A stretch of 64,000 nucleotides of DNA from Haloarcula halobia (GCF_029338255.1 NZ_CP119787.1:310001-374000), one strand, 5' to 3'; shown: positions 16,281-25,995, numbered from the stretch's first letter. The notes: generated from the letters alone by a model not told the origin. A program made the numbers and translations.

Positions 16281-18401
16281 ATGTCAGTCGCGCTCCAGAC
16301 GGTCACGCGACCGACGTTCTGGCGCATCGGGGACGTCGGCAAGGCCGTCTTCTACTACCTGGCGGCCGTCGCCCTCCTGGTGTTCCTCTTTGGGACCTAC
16401 GAGCGCGTCCGCCGGTACACGCGCGGGAGCGAGGACCCGTTCGATCGCCTCGACGACCTGCCGGGGCGGACGCTCGCGGCCGCCCGCCTCGCGCTGTCGA
16501 ACCGCAAGCAACTGGACCGGGACGTCGTCGCCGGCGTGATGCACGCCTTCGTCGTCTGGGGCTTCCTGACGCTGCTCATCGGCACGACGATACTGGGCAT
16601 CGACATGGACCTCTACCGGCCGCTGACCGGCGACTCCTTCTTCGTCGGGGACTTCTATCTCTCCTATTCGTTCGTGATGGACGCGATGGGGCTGTTGTTC
16701 GTCGTGGGGGTCGGTGTCGCGCTCTGGCGGCGCTACGGGCGCCGACTGGAGCGGCTCCACGGCCGGCACACCTCGCGCGAGGACGGGCTCTTTCTCGGCG
16801 CGCTGTTCGTGCTGGGCGTCGGCGGCTACGTCACCGAAGGCCTGCGCATCCTGGGGACCTCGGCGGTCCGGGACGTGAGCTTCGAGACGGTGAGCTTCGT
16901 CGGGTGGTCGATCGCAGAAGCGTTCTCGGCCGCCGGCGTCACCCCCCAGATGGCCACGACGGCCTACCCCGCCGTCTGGTGGAGCCACGCGCTCGTCGCC
17001 CTGTGGTTCGTCGCCTGGGTCCCCTACGCCAAGCCGTTCCACATGCTCTCGTCGTTCGCGAACCTCGTGACCCGCGACGAACAGGCCGGCGTCCGCCTCC
17101 CCGGCGTGCCCGCCGACGCCGCGCCCGAGGACATCGGCCCCAGCGAGATCGACGACTTCTCCTGGAAGCAGTTGCTCGACCACGACGCCTGCACGAAGTG
17201 TGGCCGCTGTTCGTCGGTCTGTCCCGCGAAGGCCTCGGGCCGGCCGCTCGACCCGCGGGACGTCATCCTGGACCTGAAACGCTACCGCGAGGACGTCGAC
17301 GCCGGCGGCGAGTCGGTCCCCATCGTCGCCGACGGGGGTGCCGCGAGCAGCGCGAGGGGCACGTCGTCGGACGCCTCCGACGGAAGGACCTCGGTCATCG
17401 ACGCGGAGACGATGGAGTCCTGTATGTCCTGCATGGCCTGCATGGACGCCTGCCCCGTCGACATCGAACACGTCACGCAGTTCACCGAGATGAACCGCCG
17501 GCTCACCGAATCGGGCGAGATGAACGAGCACGTCCAGGACGCGATGATGAACGTCTTCCAGCACGGCAACACCTTCGGCGACCCCGGGCGCACGCGACCC
17601 GACTGGACCGACGACCTCGCGTTCGAGGTGCCCGACGCCCGCGAGGAGCCCGTCGAGTTCCTCTGGTACGTCGGCGACTACCCGAGTTACGACGAGCGCA
17701 ACCGGCGCGTCGCCCGGGCGCTCGCCCGCGTCTTCGAGGCCGCCGACGTGGACTACGGGATCCTCTACGAGGCCGAGCAGACCGCCGGCAACGACGTCCG
17801 CCGCGTCGGCGAGGAGGGCCTCTACGAGATGCTCGTCAAGGACAACGCCGCCGCCATCGGGGACTGCGAGTACGACTCGATCGTCTGTACCGATCCCCAC
17901 GCCTACAACACCTTCAAAAACGAGTACCCCGAGTTCGAGGCCTGCGAGTGGGAGGCCGGCGACGTCTACCACTACACGCAGGTCGTCGCCGACCTCGCCG
18001 AATCGGGCGCACTGGGGCTGCGGGGCGACGAACTGGACTACACCGTCACCTACCACGACCCGTGTCACCTGGGGCGGTACAACGACGTCTTCGAGGCTCC
18101 CCGCGACCTCGTCCGGGCGACCGGTGCCGACCTCCACGAGATGCCGCGCAACCGCGCCGACTCCTTTTGCTGTGGGGGCGGTGGCGGCGGCCTCTGGATG
18201 GACTTCGAGGAGGACACCAAACCCAGCGAGGAGCGCCTGCGCGAGGCGCTGGAGGACACCGACGCCCCGGTCGAGACGTTCGTCGTCGCCTGCCCGATGT
18301 GCATGACGATGTACGAGGACGGCCGCAAGACCGGCGGCTACGAGGACGACATCGAGGTCGTGGGCATCACCGAGCTGCTCGCCGAGGCCGTCGACGCCTG
18401 A
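16281..18401 (+). CDS. Membrane-anchored heterodisulfide reductase-like Fe-S oxidoreductase
   Basis: A 706-residue electron-transfer protein. Residues 1-250 form a NarI-like membrane domain with several helices and His residues suited to haem b. Two 4Fe-4S motifs follow: CTKCGRCSSVCP near residue 304 and CMSCMACMDACP near 381. A C-terminal CCG-domain half has HDPCHLGRYN and FCCGGGGGG (about 630), then CPMC. It probably passes electrons between quinone and a soluble donor or thiol substrate. A TTTAAG box about 28 bp before the ATG indicates a leaderless start. Between the two Fe-S motifs sits a palindromic insert (residues about 353-369) listed separately. No partner flavoprotein gene is adjacent. 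Confidence 0.85.
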   Translation: MSVALQTVTRPTFWRIGDVGKAVFYYLAAVALLVFLFGTYERVRRYTRGSEDPFDRLDDLPGRTLAAARLALSNRKQLDRDVVAGVMHAFVVWGFLTLLIGTTILGIDMDLYRPLTGDSFFVGDFYLSYSFVMDAMGLLFVVGVGVALWRRYGRRLERLHGRHTSREDGLFLGALFVLGVGGYVTEGLRILGTSAVRDVSFETVSFVGWSIAEAFSAAGVTPQMATTAYPAVWWSHALVALWFVAWVPYAKPFHMLSSFANLVTRDEQAGVRLPGVPADAAPEDIGPSEIDDFSWKQLLDHDACTKCGRCSSVCPAKASGRPLDPRDVILDLKRYREDVDAGGESVPIVADGGAASSARGTSSDASDGRTSVIDAETMESCMSCMACMDACPVDIEHVTQFTEMNRRLTESGEMNEHVQDAMMNVFQHGNTFGDPGRTRPDWTDDLAFEVPDAREEPVEFLWYVGDYPSYDERNRRVARALARVFEAADVDYGILYEAEQTAGNDVRRVGEEGLYEMLVKDNAAAIGDCEYDSIVCTDPHAYNTFKNEYPEFEACEWEAGDVYHYTQVVADLAESGALGLRGDELDYTVTYHDPCHLGRYNDVFEAPRDLVRATGADLHEMPRNRADSFCCGGGGGGLWMDFEEDTKPSEERLREALEDTDAPVETFVVACPMCMTMYEDGRKTGGYEDDIEVVGITELLAEAVDA
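17338..17388 (+). repeat. In-frame palindromic mini-element inside the Fe-S oxidoreductase
   Basis: Two hairpins can be drawn. GTGCC at 17338-17342 pairs with GGCAC at 17358-17362, and CGTCGGA at 17365-17371 pairs perfectly with TCCGACG at 17376-17382. The insert encodes a Ser/Ala/Gly/Asp-rich peptide (ASSARGTSSDASDG) between ADGG and TSVIDAETMES, where, from memory of homologues, the two flanks are usually adjacent. It aligns in the same frame with an insert in kae1-bud32 at 60.9 kb: 32 of 41 bases by my count, with a 9-base gap. The first stem differs but still pairs. Confidence 0.65.
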
Positions 18402-18441
18402 GTCGGGGAACCCTTATCCCGCCGACCCATCTCCCCGGGGT

Positions 18442-19179
18442 ATGGAAGTCGCGCTGCTCACCGTCGGCGACGAACTGCTGTCCGGCGACACCGAGAACAC
18501 GAACGCGACGTGGCTCGCCCGGCGCCTCTCGGCGGCCGGCGCGACCGTCCCGCGAATCCTCACCGTCCCGGACGACGAGGCCGTCATCGCCGAGGCCGTC
18601 CGCCGGTTCCACGGGGCCTTCGACGCCGTCATCGTCACCGGCGGCATCGGCGGGACGCCCGACGACGTGACGAAGGCCGGCGTCGCGGCCGCCTTCGACC
18701 GCGACGTCGTCGTCCCCGAGGACGTCCGGGCGCACCTCGTGGCCAAGGCCGAGCGCTTCGCCGACGAGAACCCCGACGTGGTCGACCGCTACGAGCTGGA
18801 CCTCGACCTGGACGCGTGGGCCGCGATCCCCGAGGGCGGCGAGCCACTGCTCACCGAGGAGAGTTTCGCCGCCGGCTGTGTCGTCGAGTCGGTGTACGTC
18901 ATGCCGGGCATCCCCGAGGAACTGAAGGCGATGTTCGCCACCGTCGCCGCGGACTTCGGCGGCGACCGGACGACCGAGACCATCCACACGCCGGCCCCCG
19001 AGGGCGCCGTCGTCTCGACGATTATCGAGGCCCGCGAGCGGTTCAGCGTCGCCGTCGGCTCGTACCCCCGGAACGGGGACACGCCCGGGCGAGTGAAGGT
19101 CACGGGCGACGACGCGACGCTCGTCGCGGAGGCGGCGGCGTGGCTCCGGGAGCGCATCGAGACGGTCGACGGCGAGTAG
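18442..19179 (+). CDS. CinA-like molybdopterin-binding domain protein
   Basis: A 245-residue protein with the MoCF-biosynthesis/CinA N-terminal domain: TVGDELLSGDTENTN at residues 7-21, then VIVTGGIGGTPDDVTK, and YVMPGIPEELKAMF. Only this domain is present; the deamidase domain of bacterial CinA is absent, as is usual in archaea. Proposed functions of the domain are nucleotide pyrophosphatase or pterin-related, and cannot be decided here. The ATG at 18442 follows a weak TTATCC box. It ends tail to tail with the DedA gene. Confidence 0.8.
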   Translation: MEVALLTVGDELLSGDTENTNATWLARRLSAAGATVPRILTVPDDEAVIAEAVRRFHGAFDAVIVTGGIGGTPDDVTKAGVAAAFDRDVVVPEDVRAHLVAKAERFADENPDVVDRYELDLDLDAWAAIPEGGEPLLTEESFAAGCVVESVYVMPGIPEELKAMFATVAADFGGDRTTETIHTPAPEGAVVSTIIEARERFSVAVGSYPRNGDTPGRVKVTGDDATLVAEAAAWLRERIETVDGE

Positions 19180-19818
19180 TCACAGCAGCTCGAGGACGCC
19201 CATCGCCGCGCCGGCCAGCAGCAGCTCGAACGAGAGGGTCCCGAGCGCCGACAGCGCGACGAACCGCCGGGTCGACATCCCGGCGACGCCGGCCGGGACC
19301 GTCAACATGCCGCGGGTAAACAGCAGCGTGTTCGAGAGCGGCAGGGCGAGCACGCCAAAGCGGTCGAACATGTGTCCAAAGCGGTCCAGGCGGTCCTCGT
19401 CGACGCGGAACCAGGGCCGGGCGAGCAGCCACTCGCGGCCGCCGCGTTTCGCCAGCAGGAACAGGCAGGTCTGTCCGACGGTCGCGCCGGCGACGGCCAC
19501 GCCGAGGATGGCGGCGACGACGGGCAGGTCGTAGCCGCCGGCCGTCCGCGCGAGCACGGCGACGGCCGCCGGGACGAGCGCCTCGCTGGGGGCGAAGTAC
19601 AGCAGCATCGCACCCTCGAGGACGAAGACGAAAAAGAGCGCGGCCAGCCCGTAGCGGTCCAGCAAGGTCCGGGCGTATGCGGTGTCACCGAAGACGTACA
19701 GGCCGACGCCGGCGACGCCCAGCACCGCGAACAGGCCGGCGACCACGAGCAGGCCGTAGTCCTCGGCGAAGGTCCGGACCGGGCCGCGGGCCGTGACCTC
19801 GGAGGCGTCGGTAGCCAT
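19180..19818 (-). CDS. DedA/VTT-domain membrane protein
   Basis: A 212-residue integral membrane protein of the VTT (SNARE-associated/DedA) family. The diagnostic segment [19 protein letters not shown] is in the first half, and [20 protein letters not shown] with [10 protein letters not shown] in the second. Relatives act as lipid scramblases or help maintain envelope potential. I start at the ATG at 19818 (MATDASEV); the extra upstream frame overlaps the hemB leader. A TATATG-type box about 30 bp upstream supports this. It is divergent from hemB. Confidence 0.8.
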   Translation of the reverse strand: MATDASEVTARGPVRTFAEDYGLLVVAGLFAVLGVAGVGLYVFGDTAYARTLLDRYGLAALFFVFVLEGAMLLYFAPSEALVPAAVAVLARTAGGYDLPVVAAILGVAVAGATVGQTCLFLLAKRGGREWLLARPWFRVDEDRLDRFGHMFDRFGVLALPLSNTLLFTRGMLTVPAGVAGMSTRRFVALSALGTLSFELLLAGAAMGVLELL

Positions 19819-19910
19819 TCGTTCGTCCAACCGTCCAACGCGGCTATATGTTTTCTGCATCCCACCGGGAGAGCGGAGCCTTGATTGGGGCGAGTACCCA
19901 CACGACCGGT

Positions 19911-20891
19911 ATGGACATGTCACGGCGACCGCGCCGCCTGCGCCGCGACGGCGTGCGACCGCTGGTGCGCGAGACCGACCTCGCGGCGTCGGACCTCATC
20001 GCTCCGGTCTTCGTCGACGCCACGACAGACGAGCGGGTGCCCATCGAGACGATGCCCGGCCACGAGCGAGTCCCCGTCGACGAGGCCGTCGCCCGAGTCG
20101 AGGAGATCCGCGAGACTGGCGTCGAGGCGGTCATCCTCTTTGGCGTCCCCGAGTCGAAGGACCCGGAGGGCAGTCGCGCCTGGGCCGAGGACGGCGTCGT
20201 CCAGGAGGCCACGCGGCGCATCACCGCCGAGACCGACGCCTACGTCGTCACGGACGTCTGTCTCTGTGAGTACACAGACCACGGACACTGCGGGGTCCTC
20301 GAGGCCGACGCCGAGGCCGACCCACGACTCACCGTCCGGAACGACGACACCCTCGAACTGCTGGGCCGGACCGCCGCGAGTCACGCCCGCGCCGGCGCCG
20401 ACATGGTCGCGCCGTCGGGCATGATGGACGGGATGGTCGGGGCCATCCGCGAGTCCCTCGACGGCGACGGCTTCACCGACGTCCCCATCATGAGTTACGC
20501 CGCGAAGTACGAGTCGGCCTTCTACGGCCCCTTCCGCGACGCGGCGGACGGCGCGCCGGCCTTCGGCGACCGGCGGCACTACCAGATGGACCCCGCGAAC
20601 GCACGCGAGGCAAGCAGGGAGGTCGCCCTGGACGTCGAGCAGGGCGCGGACGTGCTGATGGTCAAGCCCGCGCTTCCCTACCTCGATATCGTCCGGCAGG
20701 TCCGCGAGGAACACGACCACCCCGTCGCCGCCTACAACGTCTCGGGCGAGTACGCAATGTTGCACGCCGCCGCCGAGAAGGGGTGGCTGAACCTGGAGGC
20801 GGTGGCCTACGAGTCGCTGCTCGGGATAAAGCGGGCCGGCGCCGACCTGATTCTCACCTACTTCGCCGAGGACGTCGCCGACCGCCTCTGA
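19911..20891 (+). CDS. hemB: Delta-aminolevulinic acid dehydratase (porphobilinogen synthase)
   Basis: Condenses two 5-aminolevulinate molecules to porphobilinogen in the cytosol. It is about 326 residues. The zinc site [14 protein letters not shown] and both active-site lysines ([15 protein letters not shown] and [11 protein letters not shown]) are present, so it is the Zn-dependent type. ATGs at 19911 and 19917 are both possible; the upstream extension to 19848 is the DedA promoter region. HemL, which makes the substrate, is at 27.8 kb. It is convergent with the histidine kinase gene. Confidence 0.95.
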   Translation: MDMSRRPRRLRRDGVRPLVRETDLAASDLIAPVFVDATTDERVPIETMPGHERVPVDEAVARVEEIRETGVEAVILFGVPESKDPEGSRAWAEDGVVQEATRRITAETDAYVVTDVCLCEYTDHGHCGVLEADAEADPRLTVRNDDTLELLGRTAASHARAGADMVAPSGMMDGMVGAIRESLDGDGFTDVPIMSYAAKYESAFYGPFRDAADGAPAFGDRRHYQMDPANAREASREVALDVEQGADVLMVKPALPYLDIVRQVREEHDHPVAAYNVSGEYAMLHAAAEKGWLNLEAVAYESLLGIKRAGADLILTYFAEDVADRL

Positions 20892-20897
20892 GCAGGA

Positions 20898-22244
20898 TCA
20901 CTGCTCGGCGGACCGGGCGCCCGCGGCCGACCGCTCGACGTCCGGGACGAACACGTCGTCGGCCTCGGAGGTGCGCAGTCCCAGCGAGACGGTCGTCCAG
21001 CCGTCGCTGCGGTCGTACCGGATGTCGCCGCCGGCCGTCTCGGCGACCCAGCGGGCCAGCCAGATACCCAGGCCGCTCCCGTGTTGCAGCGAGGTGATGT
21101 CGGCGTCGTCGAAGACGACGGCCCGCTCGATGGCCGGGATGCCGTCGCCGGCGTCCGCGACGCGGAGGACCGTCTCCTCGCCGGTGACGTCGACACCGAT
21201 CCGGACGGACGTCCCGGGCGGCGTGTGCTCGACGGCGTTCTCGACGAGGTTGTCGAGCGCGGTGTAGAGGGTCGTACTGCCCGTGACCGGCGCCGTGTCC
21301 GGGATGGCCGTCTCGACGGGCGCGTCGTCGCGGTAGTCGTCGGCGACCATCCGGGCCAGCGCCGCGGCATCGACGGGTCGGTTCGAGACGCCGTCCAGCG
21401 CGCTCTCGACCTCGCGGGCCTGTTCGCTGACCGAGGCGAGGCGGTCGGCGGCCGCGAGGATTCGGTCGAGTGCCGCACCGACGTCCGGGTCGGCAGTCGT
21501 CCGCTGTGCGTGCTCGGCCATCCCCAGCACCACGGAGAGCTCGTTGCGGAGGTTGTGGCGCAACACGCGATGGAGGACGTGCAGCTGGCGTTTCCGCCGC
21601 CGGCTCTCGGTGACGTCGGTGTAGATGGCGAAGCCGAACCGCCGGCCGTCGTCGGTCTCGTAGGGCAGTCCGCGGTAGATGAACTCCCGGGGGCCGTCGA
21701 CCGTCTCGCGCGAGACGGTGGCGTAGTTGACCTTGCCGCGGGCGGTCCGCTCGTCTAGGTCCGCCGCCTCGCTTGCATGGCCCGCGGGGACGATGAAGTC
21801 GTTGAGCGACTCGCCGACGACCTCCGTGGCACTGTAGCCGAACGTCTCCTCGAAGGCGGGGTTGACGGCCCGGACGATCGGCACCGTATCGTCCATCTCG
21901 AACCGGACGACGGCGTCGTGGACCAGGTCGAACAGGTGGCGGAACCGCTCGTTGGGCGAGGAGACGTGGACGCTGCCCACCACGCGGGCGCCACCGGCTG
22001 CCGTGAGCTCGACCGTCGCTGGGACGTGTTCGCCGTCGTCGACGACGTCGACGTGACACCGGCGCGTGGCCCCCTCCCCGCTCCCGCGGACGGCCTCGGC
22101 GGCCGTCTGGACTCGCCGCGCGTCCGCCGGCGTGAGCAGCGACTCGAGTGTGGCCCCCCGGACCGATTCGGGCCGGCGCGAGAGCACCGACGCGAACGCC
22201 TCGGTCGCGAACGTCACGCGGCCGGCCTCGTCGAGGCCGAACAT
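20898..22244 (-). CDS. PAS-domain histidine kinase (haloarchaeal type)
   Basis: A soluble 448-residue sensor kinase. A first PAS-like unit lies at residues 1-40 and a second, clearer PAS at about 100-215 (RFGFAIYTDVTESRRRKR). The phosphoacceptor region is LHRVLRHNLRNELSVVLG with His230, the form usual in haloarchaea. The N-box ENAVEHTPPGTS and G-box GSGLGIWLARW follow. There are no membrane helices. Its ATG overlaps the stop of the transducer/KaiC-like gene upstream (TGATG), so the two are translationally coupled and probably work in one pathway. No response regulator is adjacent. Confidence 0.85.
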   Translation of the reverse strand: MFGLDEAGRVTFATEAFASVLSRRPESVRGATLESLLTPADARRVQTAAEAVRGSGEGATRRCHVDVVDDGEHVPATVELTAAGGARVVGSVHVSSPNERFRHLFDLVHDAVVRFEMDDTVPIVRAVNPAFEETFGYSATEVVGESLNDFIVPAGHASEAADLDERTARGKVNYATVSRETVDGPREFIYRGLPYETDDGRRFGFAIYTDVTESRRRKRQLHVLHRVLRHNLRNELSVVLGMAEHAQRTTADPDVGAALDRILAAADRLASVSEQAREVESALDGVSNRPVDAAALARMVADDYRDDAPVETAIPDTAPVTGSTTLYTALDNLVENAVEHTPPGTSVRIGVDVTGEETVLRVADAGDGIPAIERAVVFDDADITSLQHGSGLGIWLARWVAETAGGDIRYDRSDGWTTVSLGLRTSEADDVFVPDVERSAAGARSAEQ

Positions 22245-23848
22245 CAGTGGGGGCCCACGCGGAGGAACGGCGGCCGCTGGCGGACCCGCACCGGCCGCTC
22301 GACGCCGGGCCGGCCAGACGGTGAGGCCCGAACCGCCACGTACGGCCCTCGTTCGTTCGTCCCGAGCAGGAGGTCCTGGTCGGCCGCGCCGGCGTAGAAG
22401 GCCGCCAGCGTCTCCGGGACCTCGCCGTCGGCGACGACGTTCAAGACGGTGTCGGCGGGTTCGAAGACGCCGTCGTCGTTCTCGTAGCGAGCCTCGCGGG
22501 CGGCCTGTTCGCCGACGGTCGCGACCTCGCCGGCGACGTTGCCGACCACCAGCAGGGGGGCGTCGCGCCGCTGGGCGGTCGTCTCGTTTGCCGCCGACAG
22601 CGAGGTCCGCCCCAGGTCGAAGACGTTCCGGCCGGGGTCCCAGGCGTCGAAGGCGTCGAGGACGAACAGTCGGTCCGTCGCCAGCGCCCGGTCGAGGCCG
22701 GCGTCCGTCGCGTCGAAGGCCGCCGCGAGCGTCTCGCGCTCGAGGGTCGCCGTCGGCGTCAGCGAGACGGCCCGACCGGTCGCAACCGCGTTCGCACACA
22801 CCTGTGCGAGGAACGCGTCGACCGGTGCGCCCTCGGTGTAGCGGACGACGGCCTGGCCGCCGACGACGAGGCCGCCGCCACAGAGGTCATCGAGGCCGTC
22901 GATACCGGTACCGAGCGTCGGGGCGTCAGCCAGTCGGTCGCGGCGGTCGGCGTCGGCCACCGCGAGCACCTCGTCGATCTCACCGAGCATCGCGGTCTGT
23001 TCGGTCCGGGCCGAGCGGATGCGCGAGAGGTCCCCCTCGATTGCGGTCGCGCGCTCGGCGAGGGTCTCGCAGCGCTCCGCGACGGCCTCGCTGGTGCTCG
23101 CCTGTTCGTCGGTCGCGTCCGAGACCGACGTGACGCCGTCGGCGGTCTCGGCGACGGTGTCGGCGAGGCTGTCCAGGTTCGTCATGGCGGTCTCGACCTG
23201 GTCGGCCCCGTCGTCGATGGCGGCGACGGCGGCCTCCAGTTGCTCGACGGTGTCTTCGGTCGCCGTCCGGACCGCCGACAACGCGGTGTCGATGTCGTCG
23301 GCCTGGGCCTGTGACTCCTCGGCGAGTTGCTTTATCTCGTCGGCGACGACCGCGAACCCGTCGCTCTCGCCGCCGGTGCGTGCGGCCTCGATGGAGGCGT
23401 TCAGCGCCAGCATGTTCGTCTGGTCGGCGATGCGGTCGATTCCCCCGAGCGCCGCTGCGATGCGGTCGATTCGGTCGCTCAGCGCATCGACCTCGGTGAG
23501 AACCGCCTCGCCGACCTCGCGGACCTCGTCCATCGTCTCGATGGCCTCGCGGGCGGCCGCGCGCCCCTCACTTGCCTCGGCGGCCGCCCGGTCGCTCTGC
23601 TCGCTGACCTCGGCGGTCGTGGCGGCGATCTCTTCGATGGTCGCCGAGAGCGCCGACATCTCCTCGACGACCCACTGTGCGTCCGACGCCTGCGCGCTCG
23701 CCCGGTCGTCGATGGCCGCGAGCTGGTCGTCGACCTCGTTCGCGGCGACCTGGACGACGTCAAGCGCTCCCTGTGCGTTCGCGACGGTGCGCTCGTCGGT
23801 TGCGGACCCGTCCGGCGCCCGCTTCGTCCCGGAGTCCTGCATCGTCAT
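22244..23848 (-). CDS. Soluble transducer (MCP signalling domain) fused to a KaiC-like domain without a P-loop
   Basis: A 534-residue protein with no membrane segment. Residues 25-300 are a methyl-accepting signalling coiled coil whose hairpin tip is at 138-158 (ADQTNMLALNASIEAARTG). Residues 310-510 read as a KaiC/RecA-like unit: TLGTGIDGLDDLCGGGLVVG, with a strand LFVLDAF (394-400) in the Walker B position. Where Walker A should be, the sequence is RYTEGAPVD, without GKT, so ATP hydrolysis is unlikely. It resembles haloarchaeal HTR-like (DUF7504-type) proteins from memory. It overlaps the histidine kinase gene. The N-terminal ATG at 23848 is clear. Confidence 0.8.
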   Translation of the reverse strand: MTMQDSGTKRAPDGSATDERTVANAQGALDVVQVAANEVDDQLAAIDDRASAQASDAQWVVEEMSALSATIEEIAATTAEVSEQSDRAAAEASEGRAAAREAIETMDEVREVGEAVLTEVDALSDRIDRIAAALGGIDRIADQTNMLALNASIEAARTGGESDGFAVVADEIKQLAEESQAQADDIDTALSAVRTATEDTVEQLEAAVAAIDDGADQVETAMTNLDSLADTVAETADGVTSVSDATDEQASTSEAVAERCETLAERATAIEGDLSRIRSARTEQTAMLGEIDEVLAVADADRRDRLADAPTLGTGIDGLDDLCGGGLVVGGQAVVRYTEGAPVDAFLAQVCANAVATGRAVSLTPTATLERETLAAAFDATDAGLDRALATDRLFVLDAFDAWDPGRNVFDLGRTSLSAANETTAQRRDAPLLVVGNVAGEVATVGEQAAREARYENDDGVFEPADTVLNVVADGEVPETLAAFYAGAADQDLLLGTNERGPYVAVRASPSGRPGVERPVRVRQRPPFLRVGPH

Positions 23849-24299
23849 TTTTCCGTGTTTTCGTCGATTTTGTCCAATGGTTGGTCCAGTAGGGGAGATA
23901 TACTATACGAATTTCTTATTATCCTACCCATTCGAGTCAGTTTATCGAATTGCAGCCGCCCCCATAATTCTGCCGGCAGCGACAATCTTGCCGGCCGGGG
24001 CGCGCACGAGCGAAATCGGCCTTCGCGGCCCACAGCGGTAGAATAGGCGGTCGACGTTCGTCCAGAATTCCGGTGGCCAGATGCAGTCTTTCTTTACGGA
24101 GAACAACCTTATATCCATAATATCATACCCTAATTTGGACATTCGTCTACCAAACTCCCCCCAATCGGCGAGTCTCTAAAGCAAATCTTTATGTATGGAA
24201 CGGTGGAGAGGTTTTCCCGTGAACGACTTGACGAAGTTGGCACTCGCGACGATAAAGTTGGACATTCAAACGCAATAAAAACGAAAACCGAAACAAACA
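23849..24299. other. AT-rich intergenic region between the transducer gene and amt
   Basis: This 451-bp stretch has no convincing gene and is markedly more AT-rich than its surroundings. It holds TATA-like boxes for the transducer (around 23895-23912, minus strand) and for amt (CAATAAAAAC near 24270, about 28 bp before the ATG). The decamer TTGGACATTC occurs at 24136-24145 and again at 24258-24267, a possible binding site for a nitrogen regulator. A frame from 24191 runs into amt as shadow only. Confidence 0.6.
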
Positions 24300-25637
24300 A
24301 TGGTACTATCACCACTCCAAGCAACGCCGGAAACGCTCGAAACGATAGTCACGGGGGTCAACCTCCTGTGGGTACTCGTCGTAACGTTCCTGATCTTCTT
24401 CATGCACGCTGGCTTCGCGATGCTCGAGGCCGGCCAGGTGCGCTCGAAGAACGTCGCGAACCAGCTCACGAAGAACCTCCTGACCTGGTCGGTCGGGGTA
24501 TCGGTGTTCTTCGTCATCGGGGCTGGCATCTCGTCGCTCGTCGGCGGGAGCGGCTTCTCGCCGGCCTTCGTCGCCGAGAACCCCAACGACTGGGTCGGCT
24601 GGCTGTTCGGTGCCGTCTTCGCGATGACGGCGGCCACCATCGTCTCCGGGGCCGTGGCCGGCCGCGCGAAACTCCGCGCGTACGTGGCCTACACGTTCCT
24701 GCTGGCGGCGGTCATCTACCCGGTCGTCACCGGCATCACCTGGGCCGGCGGCTACATCAGCTTCGGCGGCGCCGTCTTCCACGACTTCGCGGGCGGCATG
24801 ATCGTCCACGGGATGGGCGGCATCGCCGGCCTCACCGCAGCGTACGTCCTCGGTCCGCGCATGGGCCGGTACAACGAGGACGGCAGCGCGAACGTCATCC
24901 CCGGTCACTCGCTGACCTTCGCGGTCCTGGGGACGCTCATCCTCGCCTTTGGCTGGTACGGCTTCAACGTCGGCACGGCCGCGAGCGTGTTCGTCTTCAC
25001 CGACGGCGGCATCGAGCTCGGTGCCTTCGCGTCCGTCGGTCGCGTCGCCATGACGACGACCATCGCGATGGCCGCCGGTGCGATGGGCGCCGGACTCTTC
25101 GCCTGGTCCAAGACCGGCAAGGTCGACACGCTCTACGTCGCCAACGGCCTGCTGGCCGGCCTGGTCGGCATCACCGCGATTCCGGACACCACCGCGTGGT
25201 GGGGTGCGTTCGTGGTCGGCGGCCTCGCCGGCGCCCAGCTCCCGATGGTCTTCGAGTTCGTCGAGAAGCGCCTGAAGATCGACGACGTCTGTGCGGTCTT
25301 CCCCGTCCACGGCAGCGCCGGCGTCCTGGGGACGCTCCTGTTCCCGTTCGTCGCCGCGCCCGGCGTGGTCGACTCGGTGCTCAACGCGTTCATCGCGCAG
25401 GTCATCGGCGTCGCCGCCATCGGCATCTGGACCATCGCCGCAACCGCGCTGGTCTGGTACGTCCTCAAGGCGGTCGGCCAGTCCCGCGTCACCCCCGAAC
25501 ACGAGCAGGAGGGCCTCGACGTCAGCGAACACGGCGTCGAGACCTACCCCGAGTTCGGCTCCGGCGACAGCGTCGTCGCCGACGGTGGCATGGTGAACGG
25601 GACCGTGCGGACGGACGGAGGGTCCAAAGATGACTGA
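24300..25637 (+). CDS. amt: Ammonium transporter (Amt family)
   Basis: A 445-residue Amt/Mep/Rh channel with about 11 membrane helices. [20 protein letters not shown] is the conserved first signature, and the twin pore histidines sit in [13 protein letters not shown] and VFPVHGSAG. The C-terminal 50 residues are cytosolic, the region PII proteins contact. The gene starts at the ATG at 24300 with a likely promoter box about 28 bp upstream. Its stop overlaps the glnK start by eight bases. Amt and GlnK are a standard pair: GlnK blocks the channel when nitrogen is plentiful. Confidence 0.95.
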   Translation: MVLSPLQATPETLETIVTGVNLLWVLVVTFLIFFMHAGFAMLEAGQVRSKNVANQLTKNLLTWSVGVSVFFVIGAGISSLVGGSGFSPAFVAENPNDWVGWLFGAVFAMTAATIVSGAVAGRAKLRAYVAYTFLLAAVIYPVVTGITWAGGYISFGGAVFHDFAGGMIVHGMGGIAGLTAAYVLGPRMGRYNEDGSANVIPGHSLTFAVLGTLILAFGWYGFNVGTAASVFVFTDGGIELGAFASVGRVAMTTTIAMAAGAMGAGLFAWSKTGKVDTLYVANGLLAGLVGITAIPDTTAWWGAFVVGGLAGAQLPMVFEFVEKRLKIDDVCAVFPVHGSAGVLGTLLFPFVAAPGVVDSVLNAFIAQVIGVAAIGIWTIAATALVWYVLKAVGQSRVTPEHEQEGLDVSEHGVETYPEFGSGDSVVADGGMVNGTVRTDGGSKDD

Positions 25638-25986
25638 CGAAACCGAGATCAAGATGGTGGTTGCGATGGTTCGCCCGGACAAGCTCAGCGACGTCAAACA
25701 GGCACTGGCCGAAGTCGGCGCCCCCTCGCTGACAGTCACGAACGTCTCCGGTCGCGGCTCACAGCCCGCAAAGAAAGGGCAGTGGCGCGGCGAGGAGTAC
25801 GTCGTCGACCTCCACCAGAAGGTCAAAATCGAGACCGTCGTCGCGGACATCCCCGCCGAAGACGTCGTCGACGCCATCGCCGAGGGCGCTCACACGGGCG
25901 AGAAAGGCGACGGCAAGATCTTCGTCCTCCCCGTCGAGGACGCCTATCAGGTCCGGACCGGCAAGAGCGGCCCCGAGGCTGTCTGA
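25630..25986 (+). CDS. glnK: PII nitrogen regulatory protein GlnK
   Basis: A 118-residue trimeric signalling protein. The N-terminal strand is [19 protein letters not shown], the T-loop is [18 protein letters not shown] with a Tyr at the usual modification position, and the B-loop is [18 protein letters not shown]. It senses ATP/ADP and 2-oxoglutarate and regulates Amt and, in haloarchaea, glutamine synthetase. The reading frame starts inside amt (ATGACTGA), so the two are co-translated. The lrp-type gene follows after nine bases. Confidence 0.95.
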   Translation: MTDETEIKMVVAMVRPDKLSDVKQALAEVGAPSLTVTNVSGRGSQPAKKGQWRGEEYVVDLHQKVKIETVVADIPAEDVVDAIAEGAHTGEKGDGKIFVLPVEDAYQVRTGKSGPEAV

Positions 25987-25995
25987 GCGCGGGCG

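Noticed and set aside
16284-18137. 617-codon open frame on the minus strand
   Set aside because: It lies opposite the Fe-S oxidoreductase, whose cluster motifs are clear. Long antisense frames are expected in GC-rich genes.
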